A stretch of 64,000 nt of DNA from Pseudomonas serboccidentalis (GCF_028830055.1 NZ_CP101655.1:830132-894131), one strand, 5' to 3'. Shown: positions 40,696 through 51,868, counted from the stretch's first letter. Numbers and translations: made by a program. The notes: a model not told the origin generated them from the letters alone.

Positions 40696-40808
40696 CAGGC
40701 GATGAACGCTATCGGGCAGGACGCCACTCTGGTTTACTGCCCGATACTTGCCTAGACTGACCCCCATCAGCTACGCCCCGCGTTCCGCTTTGCTTAAGGC
40801 CCTTTTGC

Positions 40809-41189
40809 ATGTCCGATCCTCGTTATCAGGTCGACGTCAGTGTCGTTACCCACTACCTGGCAGACCAATCGCAACCCGAGCAAGACCGCTTCGCCTTCGC
40901 CTACACCATCACCGTGCAGAACAATGGCGAGAAGCCCGCTCGCCTGATGTCGCGACACTGGGTGATCACCGACGGTGATGGTCATGTAGAGGAAGTGCGC
41001 GGCGCTGGCGTGGTCGGCCAACAACCGTTGATCGATGCCGGTAAAAGCCACACCTACAGCAGCGGCACAGTGATGACCACCAAGGTCGGCACCATGCAGG
41101 GCACCTACGAAATGCTCGCCACCGATGGCAAGCATTTCGACGCGATCATCAAGCCCTTCCGTCTCGCCGTACCCGGAGCCCTGCACTGA
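40809..41189 (+). CDS. apaG: ApaG domain protein
   Basis: Small beta-sandwich protein of unclear role, 126 residues, often linked to apaH and rsmA. Visible conserved stretches are [20 protein letters not shown] and [13 protein letters not shown] [12 protein letters not shown]. The stop and the apaH start share one base (TGATG). No enzyme activity is established for the family. Confidence 0.93.
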   Translation: MSDPRYQVDVSVVTHYLADQSQPEQDRFAFAYTITVQNNGEKPARLMSRHWVITDGDGHVEEVRGAGVVGQQPLIDAGKSHTYSSGTVMTTKVGTMQGTYEMLATDGKHFDAIIKPFRLAVPGALH

Positions 41190-42070
41190 TGACGACGTAT
41201 GCCGTCGGCGACCTGCAAGGCTGCCTCGACCCGCTCAAATGCCTGCTCAAGCAAGTGGCTTTCGACCCGGCACTCGATCGACTGTGGCTGGTCGGTGACC
41301 TAGTCAACCGTGGCCCGCATTCACTGGAAACCCTGCGTTTTCTGTATGGCATGCGTGAATCGCTGGTCTGCGTACTCGGCAACCACGATCTGCACCTGCT
41401 CGCTGCCGCCAACAACATCGAGCGCCTGAAAAAATCCGACACCCTGCGCGAGATTCTCGAGGCCCCCGACGCGGCCGACCTGCTCGAATGGCTGCGCCAG
41501 CAGAAACTCATGCACTACGACGAACAACGCGACGTCGCCATGGTGCATGCAGGCATCCCTCCGCAGTGGTCCTTGCGCAAGGCCTTGAAGTACGCCGCCG
41601 AAGCCGAAGCTGCGCTGCGTGACGACAACCTGTTTCCGCTGTATCTGGATGGCATGTACGGCAACGAGCCGGAGAAATGGGACAGCGATCTCACCGGCGT
41701 CACCCGCCTGCGCGTGATCACCAACTATTTCACCCGCATGCGCTTCTGCACCGCCGACGGCAAGCTCGATCTCAAGAGCAAGGAAGGCCTCGACACCGCG
41801 CCGCCGGGCTACAAGCCGTGGTTCCAGCACAAAGAGCGCAAGACCCGCGGCCTGCGGATCATCTTCGGTCACTGGGCCGCGCTGGAAGGCGATGTCCACG
41901 AACCGGGCATCTCGGCGCTCGACACTGGTTGTGTCTGGGGCGGCAGCCTGACCCTGATGAACGTCGACAGTGGCGAGCGCGTGTCGTGCAAATGCGACGA
42001 ACACGGCGGACTCGCGCCAACTGTCGCACCACTTATCCCCGAAACTTCGCCAGTCAGCGCACCGCGTTAG
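41189..42070 (+). CDS. apaH: Bis(5'-nucleosyl)-tetraphosphatase, symmetrical
   Basis: Hydrolyses Ap4A to two ADP and also removes Np4 caps from RNA. The 293-residue metallophosphatase shows the three motifs [16 protein letters not shown] and GNHD. It is tightly coupled to apaG and followed after 33 bases by glpE. Confidence 0.95.
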   Translation: MTTYAVGDLQGCLDPLKCLLKQVAFDPALDRLWLVGDLVNRGPHSLETLRFLYGMRESLVCVLGNHDLHLLAAANNIERLKKSDTLREILEAPDAADLLEWLRQQKLMHYDEQRDVAMVHAGIPPQWSLRKALKYAAEAEAALRDDNLFPLYLDGMYGNEPEKWDSDLTGVTRLRVITNYFTRMRFCTADGKLDLKSKEGLDTAPPGYKPWFQHKERKTRGLRIIFGHWAALEGDVHEPGISALDTGCVWGGSLTLMNVDSGERVSCKCDEHGGLAPTVAPLIPETSPVSAPR

Positions 42071-42103
42071 ACTGCGCATTCTGCCGAGCTACAGGAACCC
42101 GCC

Positions 42104-42433
42104 ATGAGCGAATTCAAACGAATCCCCCCGGAACAGGCCCAGGCCCTGCGCGAGCAAGGTGCCGTAGTGGTCGATGTCCGCGATCCCGCCACTTTCGCTG
42201 CCCTGCATATCAGCGGTTCGAAGCATTTGGACAATCACTCCCTGCACGCTTTCATTCAAGGTGCAGATCTCGACGCACCGACTGTTGTCGTCTGCTACCA
42301 CGGCAATTCCAGTCAGGGCGCAGCTGCCTATCTGGTCAGCCAAGGCTTCTCCGACGTCTATAGCATGGACGGCGGCTTCGAGCTGTGGCGTGCGACTTAT
42401 CCGTCGGAAACTGCGCAAGGCACCGCCGAATAA
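42104..42433 (+). CDS. glpE: Thiosulfate sulfurtransferase GlpE
   Basis: Single-domain rhodanese that transfers sulfur from thiosulfate to thiols. It is 109 residues with the active-site cysteine in [11 protein letters not shown]. It closes the lptD-apaH gene run. The stop is followed at once by eight T, then hairpins; see the prkA leader. Confidence 0.93.
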   Translation: MSEFKRIPPEQAQALREQGAVVVDVRDPATFAALHISGSKHLDNHSLHAFIQGADLDAPTVVVCYHGNSSQGAAAYLVSQGFSDVYSMDGGFELWRATYPSETAQGTAE

Positions 42434-42731
42434 TTTTTTTTGTCACGCGCAGGCCCCGGCTGCCGTGGGCCTGCGCGCGGCAGACGAACGGTCTGCCACA
42501 CATAATTACGTATCTCGCCTTTACCTCCCGAATTCCCAACTATCCTTAAGCCCAGGCCATCCAAATCAGGGGAGAGCCGGTACACCGGCGCACGGGTCAT
42601 CGGGAGTGACTTTCACGATTGTCGATCGTGGAAGTGTTCTGGGGGGTAAACAAACAGCTGCCACAACAGTTGTTTGCCAGCATCGACTGAGTGATCCGGC
42701 GTCGGCTCCACGTATCGAGCGAGGTGACGTC
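42434..42731 (+). promoter_or_regulatory. prkA promoter and structured 5' leader
   Basis: Near-300-base gap. Dyads lie at 42446-42477 (11-base arms) and 42479-42497 (GGCAGAC/GTCTGCC). Then CTATCCTTAA at 42540-42549 matches the RpoS-type extended -10 (CTATACTTAA) at 9 of 10 bases, fitting an RpoS-dependent prkA operon as known for E. coli yeaGH. Between it and the ATG are three further dyads: 42576-42589 (GCCGGT/ACCGGC), 42609-42635 (11-base arms, one G-U) and 42651-42676 (10-base arms, one G-U). A leader of about 175 bases with three hairpins suggests post-transcriptional control. Confidence 0.6.
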
Positions 42732-44654
42732 ATGAGTATCTTTAGCCACTTCCAACAACGCTTCGAGTCCACACGCCAGGAAGAACTCTCGCTGCAAGAG
42801 TACCTGGAGCTGTGCAAGAAAGACCGCAGCGCTTACGTTTCCGCCGCCGAGCGTCTGTTACTGGCCATCGGCGAGCCGGAACTGCTCGACACCTCGACCA
42901 ACTCGAGGCTGTCACGCATCTTCTCCAACAAGGTGATCCGTCGCTATCCGGCCTTTGAAGACTTCCACGGGATGGAAGAATGCATCGACCAGATCGTCTC
43001 GTATTTCCGCCACGCCGCCCAAGGTCTGGAAGAGAAGAAACAGATCCTTTATCTGCTCGGCCCCGTCGGCGGCGGTAAATCATCCCTGGCCGAGAAGCTG
43101 AAACAACTGATTGAAAAAGTGCCCTTCTACGCGATCAAGGGCTCGCCGGTATTCGAATCCCCCCTTGGTCTGTTCAACGCCACCGAAGATGGCGCGATCC
43201 TCGAGGAAGATTTCGGTATTCCGCGGCGCTACCTGAATACGATCATGTCGCCATGGGCGACCAAACGCCTGGCCGAATTTGGTGGCGACATCAGCCAGTT
43301 CCGCGTGGTCAAGCTGTACCCGTCGATCCTCAACCAGATTGCCGTGGCCAAGACCGAACCGGGTGACGAGAACAACCAGGACATCTCGGCACTGGTGGGC
43401 AAGGTCGACATCCGCAAACTCGAGGAATACCCACAGAACGACGCCGACGCTTATAGCTACTCCGGTGCGCTGTGCCGGGCCAACCAGGGCCTGATGGAAT
43501 TCGTCGAAATGTTCAAGGCACCGATCAAGGTGCTGCACCCATTGCTGACCGCCACCCAGGAAGGCAACTACAACAGTACCGAAGGGCTGGGGGCGATTCC
43601 GTTCACCGGGATCCTGCTCGCCCACTCCAACGAATCGGAGTGGCACACCTTCCGCAACAACAAGAACAACGAAGCGTTCATCGACCGGATCTACATCGTC
43701 AAAGTGCCGTACTGCCTGCGGGTCAGCGACGAGGTGAAGATCTACGACAAGCTGTTGTTCAACAGCTCCCTGGCCAAGGCCCACTGCGCACCGGACACCT
43801 TGAAGATGCTGGCGCAGTTCACCGTGCTGTCGCGCCTCAAGGAGCCGGAAAACTCCAACATCTATTCGAAGATGCGCGTCTACGACGGGGAAAACCTCAA
43901 GGACACCGATCCAAAAGCCAAGTCGATCCAGGAATACCGCGACTCGGCGGGCGTCGATGAGGGCATGAACGGTCTGTCGACCCGCTTTGCGTTCAAGATC
44001 CTGTCCAAGGTGTTCAACTTCGATCCGCATGAAATCGCCGCCAACCCGGTGCACCTGCTGTATGTGCTGGAACAACAGATCGAACAGGAACAGTTCCAGG
44101 CCGAGACCCGCGAGCGCTATCTGCGTTACCTGAAGGAATACCTGGCGCCACGTTATATCGAATTCATCGGCAAAGAGATCCAGACCGCTTATCTGGAGTC
44201 TTACAGCGAGTACGGCCAGAACATCTTCGACCGCTACGTGCTGTATGCGGACTTCTGGATTCAGGATCAGGAATATCGCGATCCGGAGACCGGCGAGATC
44301 CTCAACCGCGTCGCGCTGAACGAAGAACTGGAGAAAATCGAGAAACCGGCCGGCATCAGCAATCCGAAGGATTTCCGCAACGAAATCGTCAACTTCGTAT
44401 TGCGCGCCCGGGCCAACAACAACGGCAAGAACCCGACCTGGCTCAGCTACGAAAAACTGCGGGTGGTCATCGAGAAGAAAATGTTCTCGAACACCGAAGA
44501 CCTGCTGCCAGTCATCAGCTTCAATGCCAAGGCCAGCAAAGAGGATCAACAGAAACACAACGACTTCGTTACTCGAATGGTCGAACGCGGCTACACCGAC
44601 AAACAGGTACGGCTTCTTTCCGAATGGTACCTACGGGTCCGCAAATCGCAATAA
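42732..44654 (+). CDS. prkA: PrkA family serine protein kinase / AAA+ protein
   Basis: Stress-linked protein, 640 residues, related to Bacillus PrkA and E. coli YeaG. It has an AAA+ core with P-loop GPVGGGKS at residues 110-117 and a C-terminal PrkA kinase-like domain. YeaG is linked to stationary-phase and nitrogen-starvation survival. I chose the ATG at 42732, since the longer open frame upstream runs through glpE and hairpins. It starts prkA-yeaH-spoVR. Confidence 0.93.
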   Translation: MSIFSHFQQRFESTRQEELSLQEYLELCKKDRSAYVSAAERLLLAIGEPELLDTSTNSRLSRIFSNKVIRRYPAFEDFHGMEECIDQIVSYFRHAAQGLEEKKQILYLLGPVGGGKSSLAEKLKQLIEKVPFYAIKGSPVFESPLGLFNATEDGAILEEDFGIPRRYLNTIMSPWATKRLAEFGGDISQFRVVKLYPSILNQIAVAKTEPGDENNQDISALVGKVDIRKLEEYPQNDADAYSYSGALCRANQGLMEFVEMFKAPIKVLHPLLTATQEGNYNSTEGLGAIPFTGILLAHSNESEWHTFRNNKNNEAFIDRIYIVKVPYCLRVSDEVKIYDKLLFNSSLAKAHCAPDTLKMLAQFTVLSRLKEPENSNIYSKMRVYDGENLKDTDPKAKSIQEYRDSAGVDEGMNGLSTRFAFKILSKVFNFDPHEIAANPVHLLYVLEQQIEQEQFQAETRERYLRYLKEYLAPRYIEFIGKEIQTAYLESYSEYGQNIFDRYVLYADFWIQDQEYRDPETGEILNRVALNEELEKIEKPAGISNPKDFRNEIVNFVLRARANNNGKNPTWLSYEKLRVVIEKKMFSNTEDLLPVISFNAKASKEDQQKHNDFVTRMVERGYTDKQVRLLSEWYLRVRKSQ

Positions 44655-44655
44655 A

Positions 44656-44760
44656 GCAGCTGCAAGCTTCTAGCGACAAGCTGCAAGAGAACAGCAGAGA
44701 CCGGTTTCGGGAACGGGAGAGCTTTCACTTGCAGCTTGAGGCTTATGACTTGAAGCTCCC
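44656..44760. repeat. AGCTGCAAG/CTTGCAGCT dispersed repeat between prkA and yeaH
   Basis: AGCTGCAAG at 44658-44666 is inverted as CTTGCAGCT at 44728-44736, with more AGCTT-type motifs around each. It belongs to the same family as at 4481-4532. It lies within the operon and could fold in the mRNA. Confidence 0.55.
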
Positions 44761-44771
44761 CGGAGGGGTCT

Positions 44772-46043
44772 ATGAGCTATGTGATCGACCGACGTCTCAA
44801 TGGCAAGAACAAGAGCACGGTAAACCGCCAGCGTTTCCTGCGGCGTTACCGTGATCACATCAAGAAGGCTGTCGAAGAGGCGGTCAGCCGGCGTTCCATT
44901 ACTGACATGGAACACGGCGAGCAGATCAGTATTCCCGGTCGCGACATCGACGAACCGGTGCTTCACCACGGCCGCGGCGGCAAGCAGACTGTGGTTCATC
45001 CCGGCAACAAGGAATTCACCGCCGGCGAACACATCGCCAGGCCACCGGGAGGTGGCGGCGGGCGCGGGCCGGGCAAGGCTGGCAATTCCGGCGAGGGCAT
45101 GGACGAGTTCGTCTTCCAGATCACCCAGGAAGAATTCCTTGAGTTCATGTTCGAAGACCTCGAACTGCCCAACCTGGTCAAACGCAACCTGAGCGGCACC
45201 GACACCTTCAAGACCGTTCGCGCAGGGATCAGCAACGAAGGCAACCCGTCACGGATAAACATCATCCGCACCCTGCGCTCGGCCCACGCGCGACGCATTG
45301 CGCTGTCCGGCAGCAGCCGCGCCAAGCTGCGCGAAGCCAAAGAAGAGCTGGCACGCCTCAAACGCGAAGAACCAGACAACTTCGGCGATATTCAGGAACT
45401 TGAAGCGGAAATCGAGCGGCTCAGCGCGCGCATCCATCGCGTGCCGTTTCTCGACACCTTCGATTTGAAATACAACCTGCTGGTCAAACAGCCCAACCCC
45501 AGCTCCAAAGCCGTGATGTTCTGTCTGATGGACGTTTCGGGTTCCATGACCCAGGCCACCAAGGATATCGCCAAGCGCTTTTTCATCCTGTTGTACCTGT
45601 TCCTCAAGCGTAACTACGACAAGATCGACGTGGTGTTCATCCGCCATCACACCAGCGCCCGGGAAGTGGACGAAGAAGAGTTCTTCTATTCGCGGGAAAC
45701 CGGCGGCACCATCGTTTCCAGCGCCCTGAAACTGATGCAGGAGATCATGGCCGAGCGCTATCCGAGCAACGAGTGGAACATCTACGCCGCACAAGCCTCC
45801 GACGGCGACAACTGGAACGATGACTCGCCGATCTGCCGCGACATCCTGATCAACCAGATCATGCCGTTTGTGCAGTACTACACTTATGTGGAGATCACCC
45901 CACGCGAACACCAGGCCCTCTGGTACGAATACGAACGCATCGCCGAAGCCTTTTCCGACACGTTTGCCCAGCAGCAGCTGGTCTCGGCCGGGGATATCTA
46001 TCCGGTCTTCCGTGAACTCTTCCAGCGCAGGTTAGTGACATGA
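44772..46043 (+). CDS. YeaH/YhbH family protein (DUF444)
   Basis: Companion of PrkA, 423 residues, with a VWA-like C-terminal half containing the MIDAS-type motif [12 protein letters not shown] and a basic, Gly-rich N-terminal part ([19 protein letters not shown]). GGAGG lies before the ATG. Its stop overlaps the spoVR start by 4 bases. It is thought to act with PrkA and SpoVR in stress survival; biochemical function unknown. Confidence 0.9.
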   Translation: MSYVIDRRLNGKNKSTVNRQRFLRRYRDHIKKAVEEAVSRRSITDMEHGEQISIPGRDIDEPVLHHGRGGKQTVVHPGNKEFTAGEHIARPPGGGGGRGPGKAGNSGEGMDEFVFQITQEEFLEFMFEDLELPNLVKRNLSGTDTFKTVRAGISNEGNPSRINIIRTLRSAHARRIALSGSSRAKLREAKEELARLKREEPDNFGDIQELEAEIERLSARIHRVPFLDTFDLKYNLLVKQPNPSSKAVMFCLMDVSGSMTQATKDIAKRFFILLYLFLKRNYDKIDVVFIRHHTSAREVDEEEFFYSRETGGTIVSSALKLMQEIMAERYPSNEWNIYAAQASDGDNWNDDSPICRDILINQIMPFVQYYTYVEITPREHQALWYEYERIAEAFSDTFAQQQLVSAGDIYPVFRELFQRRLVT

Positions 46044-47602
46044 CCGCCAAAGAGCAGAAACGCCAACCCATTTCCACCGGCTCCGAATGGACGTTCGAGC
46101 TGATTCAGGCCTACGACCGCGAGATCGCCCGGATTGCGGCCGGCTACGCCCTGGATACCTATCCCAACCAGATCGAAGTGATCACCGCCGAACAGATGAT
46201 GGATGCCTATGCCTCGGTCGGCATGCCGCTGGGCTATCACCACTGGTCCTATGGCAAACACTTCCTCAGCACCGAGAAATCCTACAGCCGCGGGCAGATG
46301 GGGCTGGCCTACGAGATTGTGATCAACTCGGACCCGTGCATCGCCTACCTGATGGAAGAAAACACCATCTGCATGCAGGCACTGGTGGTGGCTCACGCGT
46401 GCTACGGCCATAACAGCTTCTTCAAGGGCAACTACCTGTTCCGCACCTGGACCGACGCCAGTTCGATCATCGACTACCTGGTGTTCGCCAAGCAGTACAT
46501 CATGCAGTGCGAGGAGCGCCACGGTATCGATGCGGTGGAGGACTTGCTCGACTCCTGCCATGCGCTGATGAACTACGGCGTCGATCGCTACAAACGTCCA
46601 TATCCGATTTCCGCCGAAGAAGAACGCCGGCGGCAAAAGGACCGCGAAGAACACATGCAGAAGCAGATCAACGATCTGTGGCGCACCATCCCCAAAGGCG
46701 CAGACAAATACAGCGACAAGGACAACGCCCGCTTCCCGGCCGAGCCGCAGGAAAACATCCTGTACTTCATCGAAAAACACGCCCCGCTGCTGGAGCCGTG
46801 GCAGCGGGAAATCGTGCGCATCGTGCGCAAGATCGCCCAGTACTTCTATCCACAACGCCAGACCCAGGTGATGAACGAAGGCTGGGCCACATTCTGGCAC
46901 TACACGCTGATGAACGACCTGTATGACGAAGGCCTGGTGACCGACGGATTCATGATGGAATTCCTCACCTCGCACACCAGCGTGGTGTTCCAGCCAGGTT
47001 TCGACAGCCCTTACTACAGCGGGATCAACCCTTATGCACTGGGTTTCGCGATGTATCGCGACATCCGCCGCATGTGCGAAAACCCTACCGAGGAGGACCG
47101 GCGCTGGTTCCCGGACATCGCCGGTTCCGACTGGCTGTCGAGCATCAAGTTCGCCATGAGCAGCTTCAAGGACGAGAGCTTCATCCTGCAGTACCTGTCA
47201 CCCAAGGTCATCCGCGACCTCAAGCTGTTCAGCATCCTCGATGACGACCAGAAGGACGATCTGCTGGTACCGGCGATCCACGACGAAACCGGTTACCGGA
47301 TCATTCGTGAAACCCTGGCCGCGCAATACAACCTCGGCAACCGCGAGCCGAACGTGCAGATCTACAGCATCGACCGGCGCGGCGACCGTTCCCTGACCCT
47401 GCGTCATCAGCAGCATGACCGCAAACCATTGGGCGATTCCACCGAAGAGGTACTCAAACATCTGCATCGGTTGTGGGGCTTCGACATTCACCTGGAAACC
47501 CTGCAGGGCGACCAGATCATGAAAACTCACCACGTACCGCCACGCAACGAACACAGTGAAGGGGATTACGGCAGGCTCGATCTGGCCGTCATTCATCTTT
47601 GA
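46040..47602 (+). CDS. SpoVR family protein (YcgB-like)
   Basis: Protein of unknown biochemical role, 520 residues, homologous to Bacillus SpoVR and E. coli YcgB. Conserved stretches include [25 protein letters not shown] and [15 protein letters not shown], whose HEXXH-like and Glu/His residues resemble metal ligands. It is the last gene of the prkA operon, overlapping yeaH by 4 bases. Confidence 0.92.
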   Translation: MTAKEQKRQPISTGSEWTFELIQAYDREIARIAAGYALDTYPNQIEVITAEQMMDAYASVGMPLGYHHWSYGKHFLSTEKSYSRGQMGLAYEIVINSDPCIAYLMEENTICMQALVVAHACYGHNSFFKGNYLFRTWTDASSIIDYLVFAKQYIMQCEERHGIDAVEDLLDSCHALMNYGVDRYKRPYPISAEEERRRQKDREEHMQKQINDLWRTIPKGADKYSDKDNARFPAEPQENILYFIEKHAPLLEPWQREIVRIVRKIAQYFYPQRQTQVMNEGWATFWHYTLMNDLYDEGLVTDGFMMEFLTSHTSVVFQPGFDSPYYSGINPYALGFAMYRDIRRMCENPTEEDRRWFPDIAGSDWLSSIKFAMSSFKDESFILQYLSPKVIRDLKLFSILDDDQKDDLLVPAIHDETGYRIIRETLAAQYNLGNREPNVQIYSIDRRGDRSLTLRHQQHDRKPLGDSTEEVLKHLHRLWGFDIHLETLQGDQIMKTHHVPPRNEHSEGDYGRLDLAVIHL

Positions 47603-47665
47603 TCCGGTTTTGACCTCCGAAAGTCCGGCGCAAGGGTTATCCTGTCGGGCCAACGGAGGTTTTTT

Positions 47666-48889
47666 ATGCAGATTTACAAGGTCGGCGGCGCAGTACGTGA
47701 TCGCCTGCTCGGGCTACCGGTTACCGATGTCGATTGGGTAGTGGTCGGTGCCACGACAGAAGAGATGCTCGCCCAGGGGTATCGCCCGGTCGGCGCGGAT
47801 TTTCCGGTGTTCCTTCATCCCAAAACCGGCGAGGAATACGCCCTCGCCCGCACTGAGCGTAAAAGCGGCCGTGGGTATGGTGGCTTCACCTTTCACGCCA
47901 GCCCCGAAGTCAGCCTTGAAGAAGACCTCATTCGCCGCGATCTGACGATCAACGCAATGGCTGAGGACGGTCAGCAGAATCTGACCGACCCTTATCACGG
48001 CCAACGCGACCTCGAAAATCGAATCCTGCGCCACGTTTCCCCGGCGTTTGCCGAAGATCCGCTCCGGGTACTGCGCGTTGCTCGCTTCGCTGCTCGCTAT
48101 GCCGGACTGGGTTTTACCGTTGCCCCTGAGACCCTTGAGCTGATGCGTCAGCTCAGCGAGTCCGGCGAGCTGCAAGCCCTGACCGCCGAGCGCAGCTGGA
48201 AAGAGATCTCCCGGGCACTGATGGAAGATCAGCCACAGGTGTTCATTCAGGTACTGCGCGACTGCGGCGCATTGAAGGTCTTGATGCCGGAAGTGGATGC
48301 GCTGTTTGGCGTACCGCAACCGGAGGCTCATCACCCGGAAATCGACAGCGGCATCCACACCCTGAGCGTGCTCGAACAAGCGGCACGGCACAAACAGCCG
48401 CTGACCGTGCGCTGGGCCTGCCTGCTGCACGACCTCGGCAAAGGCCTGACACCGGAAGAAGAATGGCCACGGCACATCGCCCACGAGCACAAAGGGCTGA
48501 AGCTGATCAAAGCGGTCAACGAACGCTTCAAGGCCCCGAAGGATTGTCAGGAACTCGCGCTGCTGGTCGGCCAGTACCACACCCATGGTCACCGTGCACT
48601 GGAACTGAAGGCGTCGACCTTGCTGGAATTACTGCAGAGTTTTGACGTGTATCGCCGCCCGCAGCGTTTTGAGGAATTCATCGTCGCGTGCGAGATGGAT
48701 GCACGAGGACGCAAAGGGTTGGAGCAGCGCAGTTATCCACAGGCGGATTATCTGCGCGGCGCAGCTACTGTCGCGCGTGGCGTGGCGGTGCAACCGTTGC
48801 TGGAGAAGGGATTCAAGGGCCCGGAGTTGGGTGAAGCACTCAAGCGTGAACGACTCAAGGCGTTGAAGGCATACAAGGAAAGCCGCTAA
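47666..48889 (+). CDS. cca: Multifunctional CCA-adding enzyme
   Basis: Adds and repairs the CCA end of tRNAs. The 407-residue class II nucleotidyltransferase has [10 protein letters not shown] and the catalytic DVDWVVVG, followed by an HD phosphohydrolase domain ([11 protein letters not shown]) giving phosphatase and 2',3'-cyclic phosphodiesterase activities. A strong GGAGG precedes the ATG. Its stop overlaps the convergent folK-like gene by 4 bases. Confidence 0.96.
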   Translation: MQIYKVGGAVRDRLLGLPVTDVDWVVVGATTEEMLAQGYRPVGADFPVFLHPKTGEEYALARTERKSGRGYGGFTFHASPEVSLEEDLIRRDLTINAMAEDGQQNLTDPYHGQRDLENRILRHVSPAFAEDPLRVLRVARFAARYAGLGFTVAPETLELMRQLSESGELQALTAERSWKEISRALMEDQPQVFIQVLRDCGALKVLMPEVDALFGVPQPEAHHPEIDSGIHTLSVLEQAARHKQPLTVRWACLLHDLGKGLTPEEEWPRHIAHEHKGLKLIKAVNERFKAPKDCQELALLVGQYHTHGHRALELKASTLLELLQSFDVYRRPQRFEEFIVACEMDARGRKGLEQRSYPQADYLRGAATVARGVAVQPLLEKGFKGPELGEALKRERLKALKAYKESR

Positions 48890-49413
48890 GGCAAGATCAA
48901 AAGATTCGGTGGGGTCAGTTGCGCGCCGCGCCATTCAAAAGCCACCGGCGCCAACACCTGATCGATCTGCGCCTCGGCCCACAACGCCGCGAAGCTTTTT
49001 CCCACCCCCGGATGCACCCGATCCGGCGCAATCAGCGACAGCGGCCACAGCACAAAGGCGTTTTTCAGGATTTCGGCACGGGGCAGGATCAAACCGTCGA
49101 AGTTACCCGTCAGGTCGCCGTACAACAGCACGTCGATATCCAGCGGCAAACCCTTGCGGTCCGGTGCATAGCGACCGTTATCGGCCTCGATGAATTTCAA
49201 GCGCCGATCAAGCTCCATCAACGGCAGATCGGTAAACGCCGAGACCACGAAGTTGAAGAACGGTCCGCTCTTGATTCCCACCGGTTGGCTCTCGAACACC
49301 GCCGAACAGCGGATATCCACCAAGAATGTCGCCAAAGCATCGAGCCCGGCGCGCAAATGGGTTTCGCGCTCGATATTGCTACCGAGCCCGAGGTACACCT
49401 GAGTCAGCGACAT
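48886..49413 (-). CDS. HPPK (FolK) family pyrophosphokinase, divergent
   Basis: Folate-pathway fold that transfers pyrophosphate from ATP to hydroxymethyl-dihydropterin, 175 residues. [15 protein letters not shown] and the metal aspartates in [10 protein letters not shown] (Asp92, Asp94) are present. The canonical stretch RWGPRTLDLD is replaced by [14 protein letters not shown] (residues 81-94), with an insertion and an uncertain counterpart of the catalytic arginine. Pseudomonas has a second, standard folK near panB elsewhere, so this is probably a paralogue of modified function. It overlaps folB by 10 bases. Confidence 0.82.
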   Translation of the reverse strand: MSLTQVYLGLGSNIERETHLRAGLDALATFLVDIRCSAVFESQPVGIKSGPFFNFVVSAFTDLPLMELDRRLKFIEADNGRYAPDRKGLPLDIDVLLYGDLTGNFDGLILPRAEILKNAFVLWPLSLIAPDRVHPGVGKSFAALWAEAQIDQVLAPVAFEWRGAQLTPPNLLILP

Positions 49414-49760
49414 CCGCGCTCGATCTCCACGCCCACGCCACCCTTGGCCGCCGGCACAGCGCCAGGCTTGGTCAGTTTCAGGCGAACCCAGGTGATTTTG
49501 AACTCGGCCATCAGCACTTCGACCAGACGCTCGGCAAAGGTCTCGACCAGTTGGAACTGCGCCTGCTCGGCAAAGGCCTGGATACGCGTGGAAACACTGG
49601 CGTAATCGAGCGCCAGGGTCAGGTCGTCACCGGCCGCTGCCGGGCGATTGTCCCAGGCGAAGCTCAGGTCAAGACGCAGACACTGTCGGATGCCGCGCTC
49701 CCAGTCGTAGGCACCGATCACGGTGTCGACTTCCAGGCCCTCGATAAACACTCTGTCCAA
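49404..49760 (-). CDS. folB: Dihydroneopterin aldolase
   Basis: Folate synthesis: splits dihydroneopterin into 6-hydroxymethyl-dihydropterin and glycolaldehyde. The 118-residue protein starts [18 protein letters not shown]. The start is a TTG at 49760, chosen because GGAG lies about 8 bases before it and the N-terminus then fits the family. It is followed by, and overlaps, the folK-like gene. It is divergent from plsY with only 74 bases between starts. Confidence 0.92.
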   Translation of the reverse strand: MDRVFIEGLEVDTVIGAYDWERGIRQCLRLDLSFAWDNRPAAAGDDLTLALDYASVSTRIQAFAEQAQFQLVETFAERLVEVLMAEFKITWVRLKLTKPGAVPAAKGGVGVEIERGCR

Positions 49761-49834
49761 GCACTTTTCTCCGCTGCACGACAAGGGCGCAATGCGCCGT
49801 TAGAATCAGGGCGTCCTCGCCCGGAATAGTTAGC

Positions 49835-50404
49835 ATGTTTTGGTTACTGGCGACTCTCGCCTACCTGCTCGGCTCTCTGTCCTTCGCCATTTTGCTCAGC
49901 CGCCTGACCGGAAACCCGGATCCGCGAATGAGTGGCTCGGGTAATGCCGGCGCCACCAACATGCTGCGCCTGGCCGGCCGCAAACTCGCGATCCTGACCT
50001 TGCTGGGTGATCTGTGCAAAGGCCTGGTGCCGGTGCTGATCGCAGCGGCCGTGGGCCTTTCGCTACAGGATCAGGCCTGGATCGGCGTCTGCGCCGTGAT
50101 CGGTCACCTGTTCCCGCTGTACTTCCGCTTTCGCGGCGGCAAAGGCGTCGCCACCGCTGCCGGCATGCTGCTGGGCCTGTATCCGCCCGCCGCACTGTTG
50201 GCGGTGTGCGCCTGGCTACTGACGTTCTACCTGACCCGCACCAGCTCGCTGGCGGCGCTGATCGCCACGCCCCTGACCCTGCCATTGCTGGCCTGGCAGG
50301 AACCGGAGGCGCTGCTGCCGATGAGCGCGTTGACGCTACTGATCGTCTGGCGCCACCGCGGCAATCTACGCGACCTGTTTGCCGGGCGCGAACGGCATTT
50401 TTAA
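49835..50404 (+). CDS. plsY: Acyl-phosphate:glycerol-3-phosphate acyltransferase
   Basis: Inner-membrane enzyme that makes lysophosphatidic acid from acyl-phosphate. The 189-residue protein has about five helices and the conserved motif [12 protein letters not shown], plus [13 protein letters not shown]. It is divergent from folB and convergent with tsaD with a 23-base gap. Confidence 0.95.
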   Translation: MFWLLATLAYLLGSLSFAILLSRLTGNPDPRMSGSGNAGATNMLRLAGRKLAILTLLGDLCKGLVPVLIAAAVGLSLQDQAWIGVCAVIGHLFPLYFRFRGGKGVATAAGMLLGLYPPAALLAVCAWLLTFYLTRTSSLAALIATPLTLPLLAWQEPEALLPMSALTLLIVWRHRGNLRDLFAGRERHF

Positions 50405-50427
50405 ATACCGCTCATCAACGCCACTCA

Positions 50428-51453
50428 TCACAGCGCCGACAACTGCTCCATCGGCCAGCGTGCCTGCACGCTGATCGCCAGACTTTCCTGCTGACCGGCC
50501 TGCAAACGCTGGCAACCGGCAAACGCGATCATCGCGCCATTGTCGGTGCAGAACTCGGGACGGGCATAGAACACATCGCCCTTCATGTCACCGAGCATCT
50601 TTTCCAGCGAAACGCGCAACGCCTTGTTGGCGCTGACGCCGCCGGCGATCACCAGACGCTTCATCCCGGCCTGTTTCAGGGCACGCTTGCACTTGATGGT
50701 CAAAGTCTCCACCACGGCCTGCTGGAACGCCAGCGCAATGTCGCAACGGGCTTGCTCGCTGTCGTCCCCGGCGCTGACGCATTGCTGCCAGGTGTTGAGG
50801 GCGAAGGTCTTGAGGCCACTGAAGCTGAAATCCAGCCCCGGGCGATCACACATCGGGCGTGGGAATGTGAAACGCCCTGCAACGCCTTTCTCCGCCAGCT
50901 TGGCGATTTCCGGCCCGCCCGGGTAATTGAGCCCCATCATTTTTGCGGTTTTGTCGAACGCTTCACCGGCGGCATCGTCGAGGGTCTCGCCGAGCAGGCT
51001 GTATTGGCCGATGCCATCGACCTGAACCAGCTGCGTATGACCACCGGAAACCAACAAAGCGACGAACGGAAACTCCGGCGGTTTTGGCTCCAGCATCGGC
51101 GCCAGCAAGTGGCCCTCCATGTGGTGCACACCGAGTGCCGGAATGCCCCAGGCAAACGCCAGCGCCTGAGCGCAGGAAGCACCGACCAGCAGCGCCCCGA
51201 CCAGGCCGGGGCCTGCGGTATAGGCGATGGCGTCGATCTCTGTCGGCACGCAGTCGGCTTCGGCCAACACCTGACGAATCAAGGGCAGCATGCGTTTGAC
51301 GTGGTCACGCGAGGCCAGCTCCGGCACCACACCGCCATAGACGCGGTGCAGATCGATCTGACTGAACAGCGCGTCGGCCAGCAGGCCGCGTTCGCTGTCG
51401 TATAATGCGACGCCGGTTTCGTCGCAGGAGGTTTCTAATCCCAGTACTAGCAT
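50428..51453 (-). CDS. tsaD: tRNA threonylcarbamoyladenosine synthase subunit TsaD
   Basis: Puts threonylcarbamoyl on A37 of ANN-decoding tRNAs together with TsaB, TsaC and TsaE. The 341-residue protein has the metal-site motif VHHMEGH and GGHTQLV. It is divergent from rpsU, as in many proteobacteria. Essential in most bacteria. Confidence 0.97.
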   Translation of the reverse strand: MLVLGLETSCDETGVALYDSERGLLADALFSQIDLHRVYGGVVPELASRDHVKRMLPLIRQVLAEADCVPTEIDAIAYTAGPGLVGALLVGASCAQALAFAWGIPALGVHHMEGHLLAPMLEPKPPEFPFVALLVSGGHTQLVQVDGIGQYSLLGETLDDAAGEAFDKTAKMMGLNYPGGPEIAKLAEKGVAGRFTFPRPMCDRPGLDFSFSGLKTFALNTWQQCVSAGDDSEQARCDIALAFQQAVVETLTIKCKRALKQAGMKRLVIAGGVSANKALRVSLEKMLGDMKGDVFYARPEFCTDNGAMIAFAGCQRLQAGQQESLAISVQARWPMEQLSAL

Positions 51454-51652
51454 GGGTTTGCGCCTTGTTTAGGCTGAATTCGAAGGCGCGCATAATAGTC
51501 GCCACGCGATGCCCCGACTAGCGGTTTTCGATCAGAGGCTTTGCATTCCGAGCGATGAGGGGTTAACATCCGCAACCCTTAAAAACCGACGTCTTCAAGT
51601 GCTCTTTTGCCGCGAGGATGTTGACCCCGGTAATGAATGAAGGTAGCTCTGG

Positions 51653-51868
51653 ATGCCAGCCGTCAAAGTTAAAGAGAACGAACCCTTCGACGTAGCTCTG
51701 CGTCGTTTCAAGCGCTCCTGCGAAAAAGCCGGTGTACTGGCTGAAGTTCGTAGCCGCGAATTTTACGAGAAGCCAACTTCTGAGCGTAAGCGCAAAGCAG
51801 CAGCCGCTGTTAAGCGTCACGCCAAGAAAGTTCAGCGCGAACAGCGCCGCGCCGTTCGCCTGTACTAA
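51653..51868 (+). CDS. rpsU: 30S ribosomal protein S21
   Basis: Small-subunit protein of 71 residues, basic at the C-terminus ([18 protein letters not shown]). It starts the macromolecular synthesis cluster rpsU-dnaG-rpoD. An AAGGTAG ribosome site lies 8 bases upstream. It is followed by a GC hairpin and a 481-base gap before dnaG. Confidence 0.97.

Noticed and set aside
42446..42477. Hairpin after glpE as a Rho-independent terminator
   Set aside because: The T tract precedes the stem on the plus strand, and the minus strand shows A, not T, after the stem, so neither direction fits.
49404..49784. Longer folB start at 49784
   Set aside because: The extra eight residues (MSCSGEKC) precede the family N-terminus, and the GGAG site points to the TTG at 49760.
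51454..51652. LexA box in front of rpsU
   Set aside because: E. coli has SOS control here, but no CTGT-N8-ACAG sequence is present in this interval.
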